From positions 1 through 5,814 of the forward strand of contig JAJNBO010000384.1 of the NCBI GenBank assembly GCA_021156245.1: a stretch of DNA of 5,814 nt, in the 5' to 3' direction. This document shows, piece after piece, positions 1-5,814 of the stretch. The notes beneath the pieces are model-generated. The model was not told the DNA's origin. It did no database searches and saw only the letters and a program-made list of their open reading frames with translations. The stretch is from Ramlibacter sp. (lineage in GTDB: Bacteria; Pseudomonadota; Gammaproteobacteria; Burkholderiales; Burkholderiaceae_C). Both the position numbers and the translations under genes were made by a program. Within the stretch, counting starts at the first letter, position 1; each line of letters opens with the position of its first letter.

Positions 1-261
1 GTGAACGACGGCGCCGACGAGCTCGAAGGCATCGTGCGCCTGCTGGCGGGCAAGTACGGGGTGCTGAACATGATCCCGTTCAACAAGGTGGACGGCATCG
101 ACTTCCGTCGGCCGGCGTGGGAACGCGCGGCAGAGATTGCGCGGACGCTGCACCGTCGCGGCGTCCTGACCAAGCTGCGCCAGTCGGCGGCCCAGGACGT
201 GGAGGGTGGCTGCGGACAGCTGCGCGCGCGCAGCATCCCGATCACCGCCCTGCCCGCCTGA
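1..261 (+). CDS. RlmN/Cfr-family radical SAM RNA methyltransferase, C-terminal part (5' end outside window)
   Basis: This is the last 86 codons of a gene that begins upstream. The GTG at base 1 is probably the internal Val of the family's VNDG segment, not a start. Recognisable RlmN-like elements are VNDG at the beginning, LNMIPFN at fragment residues 22-28 (E. coli RlmN has NLIPWNP), and the terminal GGCGQL motif. Its Cys (fragment residue 71) aligns with the methyl-carrying Cys355 of E. coli RlmN. RlmN methylates C2 of A2503 in 23S rRNA and of A37 in some tRNAs; Cfr methylates C8 of A2503. The tail after CGQL is only about 11 residues, shorter than the basic tail of E. coli RlmN, and the Asp-Val-Glu-Gly-Gly context differs from canonical RlmN. 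I therefore infer a RlmN-like paralogue rather than the housekeeping enzyme. The radical SAM CxxxCxxC cluster lies outside the window. Confidence 0.8.
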   Translation: MNDGADELEGIVRLLAGKYGVLNMIPFNKVDGIDFRRPAWERAAEIARTLHRRGVLTKLRQSAAQDVEGGCGQLRARSIPITALPA

Positions 262-267
262 CCGGCT

Positions 268-1143
268 TCAGCGCGACGCCGTCACGCGCTTCAGCTCGGC
301 GCGCTTCATCCGCAGGTAGTCGTCTCGCTCCACCTCGTGCAGCTGGCGCGGAAATTTCTCGGTGGCATCGAACCAGGCCTGCAGCCGCCGCTCGAGCTGC
401 TGCTCGCCGGGGAGTGCGAGCGAATCGAGGTAGGCGTCGATGGCCAGGTAGTAGCGCATCGTGTTGCGTTCGACCACGCCGCGCATGCCGCCGACCAGGC
501 CGTCATCGCCGCCGCGCGTGCGGGTGAAACCCACCTTGCTCTGGGCCACCGTGCCGAGGTAGACCTTCATCGCGAACTCGCTGGCCGCGCCGTGGCTCAG
601 CGCATAGCCCATGTGCAGGAAGGTGCGGCCCCCTTCCAGCGGCACGGCCTCGGCCATGAGCTGGTAGTCGCGGGTGTCGTAGGGGCCGTCGGCGGCGTCC
701 ATCTGCACGGCCAGGTACTCGGGGCCGGTCACGGGGGCCTTCCACCCGAACGCGAGCAGCGTCGCGGACGCCAGGGATTGCTGGTGCTTCTTGCCGACAC
801 GAACTTCCACGCGCGGGCCTTCGGCCCCGTCGGCGCGCCGGCAGTGCTTGGTGTTCAGGTGCAGGATCAGGATCTCGCACCAGCGGCCCGGGTCGGACAG
901 CGCCGCCTGCACCGTGGCGAACGGATGGTCGATGACGGCGTACACGTCGCCTTCGATGCGCCGCGACTGTTCCTGCGACTGCAGCACCACGGGACCGCCG
1001 AAGGGATTCTGCGCGAGCTGCGGCGCCAGGCTGGCATGACGGGCGTGCAGCGCTGCCGGGCCGAGTGCGGCGGCTGCCTGGGCCATGCCCACGAACGACA
1101 ACGCAAGGGCGACGGCGGCCAGGCCGCGGATCCAATACTTCAT
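268..1143 (-). CDS. Exported START/SRPBCC-like hypothetical protein
   Basis: This is a 291-residue protein of unknown function. The N-terminus looks like a Sec signal peptide: basic start (MKYWIRG), a hydrophobic core to about residue 20, and an AQA cleavage site near residue 23. It is therefore expected in the periplasm or outside the cell. The stretch from about residue 65 (GDVYAVIDHPFATVQAAL, then a conserved-looking Trp88) resembles the first strand and helix of START/SRPBCC lipid-binding folds. Cys89 and Cys101 could form a disulfide. The C-terminal third is charged and helical, ending in a Lys/Arg-rich segment. The ATG is chosen because it overlaps the TGA of the upstream phosphoribosyltransferase gene (ATGA, 1140-1143), follows a purine-rich GGGGGAG about ten bases upstream, and opens the signal peptide. 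Coupled translation is inferred. The gene ends 6 bases from the convergent methyltransferase gene. The fold assignment is only by eye. Confidence 0.8.
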   Translation of the reverse strand: MKYWIRGLAAVALALSFVGMAQAAAALGPAALHARHASLAPQLAQNPFGGPVVLQSQEQSRRIEGDVYAVIDHPFATVQAALSDPGRWCEILILHLNTKHCRRADGAEGPRVEVRVGKKHQQSLASATLLAFGWKAPVTGPEYLAVQMDAADGPYDTRDYQLMAEAVPLEGGRTFLHMGYALSHGAASEFAMKVYLGTVAQSKVGFTRTRGGDDGLVGGMRGVVERNTMRYYLAIDAYLDSLALPGEQQLERRLQAWFDATEKFPRQLHEVERDDYLRMKRAELKRVTASR

Positions 1144-1796
1144 GCTGTCTGGTTCTCCCCCGCGGACGGCCCCTCGGCCGAGCGCAGCAATGCTATGACT
1201 TCGTCGTCTTCCAGTTGCGGAAACGACCCGTAGAACTGGCTCACCGCGGTGAACCGGCGCGGCGTGTCCAGGCAGACCGTTTCGTCCGCATGCCCGTGCA
1301 CCAGCCGCACGCTTTCGGGTGCGCCCACCGGCACCGCACAGACGAGCCGTGCGGGCTGGCGCTGGCGGACGGCATGCAGCGCGGCGATCATGGTGGCGCC
1401 GGTCGCGAGGCCATCGTCGACGACGATCACCACCCTGCCATGCGCATCCTTGCGCGTCCGACCCGGGGTATAGAGCTCCCGACGGCGGGCCAGTTCCTGC
1501 ATCTGCACCGCTTTCTGCTCCAGGACGTAATCGGGTGTAGCGCCCACGGATGAGGCATGGGAGGTGAGGTAGACCCATCCGGACTCGTCCACGGCGCCGA
1601 TCGCGAACTCCGGCGCGCGCGGCGCGTGGAGCTTGCGCACCAGCACGAGGTCCAGCTCGCCTTGCAGGGCATCGGCGATCAACACCGCCATCGGCACGGC
1701 GCCGCGTGGGATCGCCAGCACCAGCGGGTTCTGGCCGCGGTAGTGCGACAGGGCCTCGGCCAGCAGGCCGGCGGCGTGAATGCGATCCGTGAACAT
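1140..1796 (-). CDS. Stand-alone phosphoribosyltransferase (COG1926-like)
   Basis: This is a 218-residue cytoplasmic type-I phosphoribosyltransferase-fold protein. The PRPP-binding signature, hydrophobic strand then DDGLATGAT, is at residues 122-136, with the two acidic residues D127 and D128. An N-terminal LAIPRGAVPMA segment (27-37) and a LVLVRKLHAP segment (50-59) are typical of this family of small PRTases. The nucleobase or other acceptor is not known for the family, so no substrate is assigned. The ATG at 1796 is preferred over an upstream in-frame ATG at 1874 because a perfect AGGAGG (1803-1808) lies 6 bases in front of it, and the residues encoded further upstream (Arg/Pro/Ala-rich) look like untranslated leader. 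The stop overlaps the start of the exported START-like gene by ATGA. The fnr gene lies 104 bases upstream in the same direction, so co-transcription with it is possible but unproven. Confidence 0.9.
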   Translation of the reverse strand: MFTDRIHAAGLLAEALSHYRGQNPLVLAIPRGAVPMAVLIADALQGELDLVLVRKLHAPRAPEFAIGAVDESGWVYLTSHASSVGATPDYVLEQKAVQMQELARRRELYTPGRTRKDAHGRVVIVVDDGLATGATMIAALHAVRQRQPARLVCAVPVGAPESVRLVHGHADETVCLDTPRRFTAVSQFYGSFPQLEDDEVIALLRSAEGPSAGENQTA

Positions 1797-1802
1797 GGGA
1801 GC

Positions 1803-1808
1803 CCTCCT
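1803..1808 (-). promoter_or_regulatory. Shine-Dalgarno of the phosphoribosyltransferase gene, inside a dyad
   Basis: The minus strand reads AGGAGG, then 6 bases, then the ATG at 1796. This decides the start of the gene. The site lies inside the imperfect palindrome 1800-1815 (AGCCTCCAGGAGGGCT on the minus strand), so local pairing of CCTCC with GGAGG could partly hide it, although the central loop would be very tight. Confidence 0.75.
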
Positions 1809-1819
1809 GGAGGCTGCTC

Positions 1820-1840
1820 GGGCGGCCGGGTGGGCCGCTC
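1820..1840 (-). other. GC-rich hairpin in the leader upstream of the phosphoribosyltransferase gene
   Basis: The inverted repeat GCGGCC / GGCCGC (1822-1827 and 1833-1838) has a 5-base loop. It extends outward by one G-U and one G-C pair to an 8-bp stem. It ends 23 bases before the start codon of the phosphoribosyltransferase gene. There is no U-tract, so it is not a classical terminator. It may shape the leader mRNA or be chance in GC-rich DNA. Confidence 0.3.
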
Positions 1841-1875
1841 CCGGCATCGTCGGACATCCACGCCTCGGACGCAAC

Positions 1876-1893
1876 AGCGGGACGGTGCCCGCT
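1876..1893 (-). terminator. Weak hairpin just after fnr
   Basis: AGCGGG (1876-1881) pairs with CCCGCT (1888-1893) across a 6-base loop, starting 7 bases after the fnr TAA. An alternative GCCCG/CGGGC pairing (1887-1898) competes with it. No run of T follows on the minus strand, so intrinsic termination is doubtful and read-through into the phosphoribosyltransferase gene is plausible. Confidence 0.25.
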
Positions 1894-1900
1894 CGGGCGC

Positions 1901-2683
1901 TTACTGGACGCGGGTCTCGAACGCCCGTGTCAGGCCGTCCAGGTCGCTGATGCGCACGTGCTTCTTGTCCACGGCAAGCAGGCGCTGGGCCTGGAAGGCC
2001 GAAAAGGTGCGGCTGACGGTTTCCAGCTTCATGCCGAGGTAGCTGCCGATCTCGGCGCGCGACATGCGCAGGTGGAACTCGGTGGGCGAGTAGCCGCGGG
2101 CCTTCATGCGCTGGGAGATGTTCAGCAGGAACGCCGCCAGACGCTCCTCCGCGTTCATGCTGCCCAGGAGCATCATCAGGCTGTGTTCACGAACGATCTC
2201 GCGGCTCATCAGGCGCGAGATCACGTGCTGCAACTCGGTGCTGCCGGCGGCGAGCTCGCTCAGGTGCGCATACGGGATCGCGCAGATTTCGGCGTCCTCC
2301 AGTGCCACGGCGCTGCTGGCATGCCGGCCCGACGCCAGCCCTTCGAGGCCCAGCAGCTCACCCGCCATCTGGAACCCCGTCACCTGTTCGCGTCCATCGC
2401 GCAGGGACAAGTGCGACCTGAAGGTGCCGCTGCGCACGGCATAGATGAACTGGAACTTGTCACCCTCGTGGTACAGGGCGTCGCCCTCCTTCACCCGGCG
2501 CCGCGCGAACATCAGGCCATCGAGCCGCTGGAGGTCGTTTCCCGTCAGGCCGCACGGCAGGCACAGGTCCCGCAGGTGGCAGGTGGAGCACTGCGTGCGC
2601 AGCGGGGCCGCAACGGGCGTGCGCGTGAGCGCGTTCGAAGGAGTGAAGTGGAGGGGAATGGACGGGCGGACGGCGGTTTGCAT
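1901..2683 (-). CDS. fnr: FNR-type oxygen-responsive transcriptional regulator (Crp/Fnr family)
   Basis: This is a 260-residue regulator. The N-terminal CSTCHLRDLC gives Cys32, Cys35 and Cys41 in C-x2-C-x5-C spacing, and Cys134 (in EICAIP) aligns with E. coli FNR Cys122. These four ligands hold an oxygen-labile [4Fe-4S] cluster in FNR. A cyclic-nucleotide-type beta-barrel spans about residues 55-140. A dimer helix at about 148-192 includes the family-typical NAEERLAAF (177-185). A winged helix-turn-helix at about 205-245 follows. From Cys134 onward E. coli FNR aligns by eye without gaps: recognition residues E209, S212 and R213 correspond to E221, S224 and R225, predicting a TTGAT-N4-ATCAA target. 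D154 of the dimer helix corresponds to E166, keeping the acidic charge. A fifth Cys (C44) sits just after the cluster triad. The ATG follows a weak AGAAG, 16 bases after the receiver gene, so the two probably form one transcript. Confidence 0.93.
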   Translation of the reverse strand: MQTAVRPSIPLHFTPSNALTRTPVAAPLRTQCSTCHLRDLCLPCGLTGNDLQRLDGLMFARRRVKEGDALYHEGDKFQFIYAVRSGTFRSHLSLRDGREQVTGFQMAGELLGLEGLASGRHASSAVALEDAEICAIPYAHLSELAAGSTELQHVISRLMSREIVREHSLMMLLGSMNAEERLAAFLLNISQRMKARGYSPTEFHLRMSRAEIGSYLGMKLETVSRTFSAFQAQRLLAVDKKHVRISDLDGLTRAFETRVQ

Positions 2684-2699
2684 GGATCGTTCTTCTCAT

Positions 2700-3098
2700 T
2701 CAGTGGATGGACTGGCCTCTTGCCGCGATGGCGACGGCGCCGGCGAGCTGGTCGAACTCGGTGCTCTTGTCGAGGAAGCGGACGGCGCCTTGGCCCAGGT
2801 AGCGCTTGCGATAGGCGGGTGCGGCGTTGTTGCTGAAGACCACGAACGCCACCTGCGCCTGCGCGTTGCGCACGGCCTGCATCACTTGCAGCCCGGTGCC
2901 GCCTTCGAGCTGGTGGTCCAGGACGACCACGTCCGGGAGGACCTGCAGGATGCCGCTGATGCAACCCTGCGGCGTGGTGGCTTCGCCCACGACGGTGAAA
3001 TCGGCTTCGCGCAGCAGCCCGTTGACGCGCTGGCGGATGGCGGCCGAGTCGTCCGCCAGGAAGACGGTGACGGCACTGGTGGCGATGCGTGAATCCAT
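2700..3098 (-). CDS. Single-domain response regulator (receiver only)
   Basis: This 132-residue protein is essentially one CheY-like receiver domain with no DNA-binding or enzymatic output. The visible receiver residues are the acidic pair D16-D17 after the first strand, the phospho-acceptor D61 (VVVLDHQL), the switch Ser89 (VVFSNN), and the conserved K111 (FLDKS). The sequence style resembles NarL/FixJ-type receivers, so it may derive from a full-length regulator that lost its output domain. No histidine kinase is present in the window, so the partner is unknown. It is transcribed away from the dyad-rich region 3099-3384 and lies 16 bases ahead of fnr. This suggests a shared operon and a role linking a phospho-signal to the oxygen response, which is inference. 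The start codon has no strong Shine-Dalgarno but opens directly onto the receiver domain. Confidence 0.9.
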   Translation of the reverse strand: MDSRIATSAVTVFLADDSAAIRQRVNGLLREADFTVVGEATTPQGCISGILQVLPDVVVLDHQLEGGTGLQVMQAVRNAQAQVAFVVFSNNAAPAYRKRYLGQGAVRFLDKSTEFDQLAGAVAIAARGQSIH

Positions 3099-3157
3099 GA
3101 CCGCAACTATCCGTTTTCACGCGTTGCGGCGACATCGGCGGCCGCTGAATCACAGGC

Positions 3158-3171
3158 TCGGAGAACTCCGA
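3158..3171. repeat. Short dyad TCGGAG-AA-CTCCGA
   Basis: A perfect inverted repeat with 6-base arms and a 2-base centre lies 60 bases upstream of the receiver gene. It could be an operator or a small leader hairpin for the receiver-fnr transcript. No known binding protein is assigned. A further CTCGGAG copy occurs near 3229 without its partner arm. Confidence 0.45.
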
Positions 3172-3190
3172 AACGCGGCGGGCGTGGCGA

Positions 3191-3216
3191 CTAGGCAGCC
3201 TAGGACTCGTCCTAGG
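3191..3216. repeat. Nested CTAGG inverted-repeat cluster (candidate operator)
   Basis: Two overlapping dyads share an arm. CTAGG-CAG-CCTAG occupies 3191-3203, and CCTAGGAC-TC-GTCCTAGG occupies 3199-3216 with perfect 8-base arms. The CTAGG word recurs at 3191, 3200 and 3212. CTAG is usually under-represented in bacterial DNA, so three copies in 26 bases are noteworthy. The 14-base core TAGGA-CTCG-TCCTA resembles in layout the sites of NarL/FixJ/RcsB-type regulators. That resemblance is an inference and not an identified site. The cluster lies 93 bases upstream of the receiver gene and 169 bases before the small + strand gene. Confidence 0.55.
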
Positions 3217-3286
3217 GCCACGGTCCAGCTCGGAGCCGCTACGAGAGGTAAAGGCGCCCCCGCTGACTCATCCGCTCACACATTTC

Positions 3287-3300
3287 GTGATTTGCGTCAC
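3287..3300. promoter_or_regulatory. Crp/Fnr-superfamily binding site, Crp-type core
   Basis: GTGA-TTTGCG-TCAC is a perfect match to the Crp core GTGA-N6-TCAC. The FNR consensus would be TTGA-N6-TCAA, so both half-sites carry G/C where FNR prefers T/A. A Crp/Vfr-like protein is therefore the likelier ligand than the neighbouring FNR homologue. The centre is at 3293.5. It would sit at about -41.5 (class II) for a + strand start near 3335, and would block the -10 side of a minus-strand promoter using the TTGACA at 3311-3316. Confidence 0.5.
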
Positions 3301-3338
3301 TTTGCTGACTTGTCAATCCACCGTAATGGGAATAATTT
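3301..3338 (+). promoter_or_regulatory. Candidate promoter for the small + strand gene, with an opposing -35-like hexamer
   Basis: This is one of the few AT-rich stretches. On the + strand TTGTCA (3310-3315) is 15 bases from AATAAT (3331-3336), each matching five of six sigma70 consensus positions, although the spacing is short. Alternatively a poor -10 TAATGG (3324-3329) would fit class II activation from the adjacent Crp-type site. On the minus strand a perfect TTGACA lies at 3316-3311, but no good -10 follows at 16-18 bases. The assignment is tentative. Confidence 0.35.
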
Positions 3339-3384
3339 CAGCTCCGTCGTACCGAACAGTTGCCCCCGCGGCAAGCGTCTGAAT

Positions 3385-3710
3385 ATGCGTTGGTTCAAAG
3401 GCAGTATCCGAAGCAGCATCTACGGGCTTCTCGGCAACCCGGTCACGCCGACCGAGTCGGTGCTGGACGAAGGGCCATGCTGGCCCTGCTGGGGGATGAC
3501 GGCAGCCGCCGGTTCGCCAACGTGACGCGGCGGGTGCGCTATGCCAACGACGTGCAGGCGCTCTGGTACCTGCGCGGCGACGTGATGGCTGCACTGGCCT
3601 CGACGCAAGGAGAGGCCTCCGCGCGCGGCAAGGTGCAACAGGTGACGGAGATGTTCCACGGCCTGCTGCCCGGCAGCCTCAACTCCCGGCCCAGCACGCT
3701 GCGCGGCTGA
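3385..3710 (+). pseudogene. Small hypothetical gene, apparently frameshifted near 3471
   Basis: An ATG at 3385 opens a 29-codon stretch (MRWFKGSIRSS... to ...SVLDE) in which 23 of 29 third positions are G or C. The third frame over the same bases has only 15 of 29, so this looks coding. After 3471 its continuation is unnatural (Cys/Trp-rich) and stops at 3523-3525. The protein-like reading instead resumes one frame back as RAMLALLGDDGSRRF and runs to the TGA at 3708-3710. Joining the two frames gives a protein of about 108 residues, with a central LWYLRGDVMAAL helix and an end rich in Gly, Pro and Ser. One base appears to be missing (or two extra) at about 3469-3476. No slippery heptamer suits programmed -1 shifting there. 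Alternatively only the second part is translated, from ATG 3477 (77 residues). The function is not recognised. The promoter region and Crp-type site lie just upstream, and the stop is 12 bases from the convergent ldcA stop. Confidence 0.55.
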
Positions 3711-3721
3711 CCGCAAGCCGC
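3703..3721. terminator. Possible bidirectional terminator hairpin between convergent genes
   Basis: GCGGCT (3703-3708) pairs with AGCCGC (3716-3721) over a 7-base loop. The hairpin spans the end of the small + strand gene and almost reaches the stop of ldcA. Its position between two convergent stops fits a shared terminator, but neither strand has a T-tract after the stem, so the call is weak. Confidence 0.3.
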
Positions 3722-3722
3722 C

Positions 3723-5814
<2,092 letters not shown>

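Noticed and set aside
271..291. Hairpin AGCGCG/CGCGCT near the convergent ends of the first two genes
   Set aside because: It lies inside the coding end of the exported-protein gene, has only 6 bp with a 9-base loop and no T-tract; expected by chance at this GC content.
337..1233. Long + strand open frame (298 codons) opposite the exported protein gene
   Set aside because: It is antisense to two well-supported genes, its translation is low-complexity and lacks motifs, and high GC produces such mirror frames.
1958..2836. Long + strand open frame opposite fnr and the receiver gene
   Set aside because: It mirrors the FNR and receiver coding sequences, both of which have intact catalytic or ligand residues, and has no domain of its own.
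3099..3115. Leaderless promoter (GATAGT as -10) right in front of the receiver ATG
   Set aside because: No matching -35 lies 16-18 bases upstream, and the position would put the transcription start on the start codon.
3302..3316. FNR box in TTGCTGACTTGTCAA
   Set aside because: The left half-site is TTGC rather than TTGA and the spacing to TCAA is one base too long for TTGA-N6-TCAA.
3465..3480. Programmed -1 ribosomal frameshift in the small + strand gene
   Set aside because: The bases GAC GAA GGG CCA do not form an X-XXY-YYZ heptamer in the upstream frame, and no strong downstream stem was seen.

Overview
The window is very GC-rich, with codons that strongly prefer G or C in third position and short or overlapping gene junctions. 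Its protein types (an FNR-type Crp/Fnr regulator, a RlmN/Cfr-like paralogue, TadA next to LD-carboxypeptidase) suggest a betaproteobacterium of the Burkholderiales, probably Comamonadaceae such as a Ramlibacter- or Variovorax-like organism. The assignment is inferred from protein flavour, not from a marker gene. No mobile element, tRNA, rRNA or CRISPR array was seen.

Left block (1-3098). The 3' end of a RlmN/Cfr-family radical SAM methyltransferase gene enters on the + strand and stops 6 bases from a convergent run of four minus-strand genes. In transcription order these are an orphan single-domain response regulator (2700-3098), an FNR-type oxygen sensor with all four cluster cysteines (1901-2683), a stand-alone phosphoribosyltransferase (1140-1796), and an exported START/SRPBCC-like protein (268-1143). 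The regulator pair is separated by only 16 bases. The last two genes overlap through ATGA, so they are probably translationally coupled.

Middle (3099-3384). This 286-base intergenic region is rich in dyads: one with TCGGAG arms, a nested CTAGG cluster, and a Crp-type GTGA-N6-TCAC site beside AT-rich promoter-like hexamers. It separates the minus-strand regulator pair from a small + strand gene (3385-3710). That small gene appears frameshifted: its N-terminal 29 codons lie in one frame and the rest lies in another.

Right block (3723-5814). This minus-strand operon runs from tadA (5' end outside the window) to a haloalkane-dehalogenase-like alpha/beta hydrolase and then to ldcA (muropeptide LD-carboxypeptidase). 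The hydrolase and ldcA overlap through GTGA. tadA and the hydrolase have no stop codon between them: the TadA deaminase domain runs in frame into a complete type-I haloalkane dehalogenase fold, which also has its own Shine-Dalgarno and ATG. This apparent TadA-dehalogenase fusion is the most unusual feature of the window. The hydrolase keeps the Asp-His-Asp triad and both halide-binding Trp residues, but has HGNP where DhlA has HGEP.
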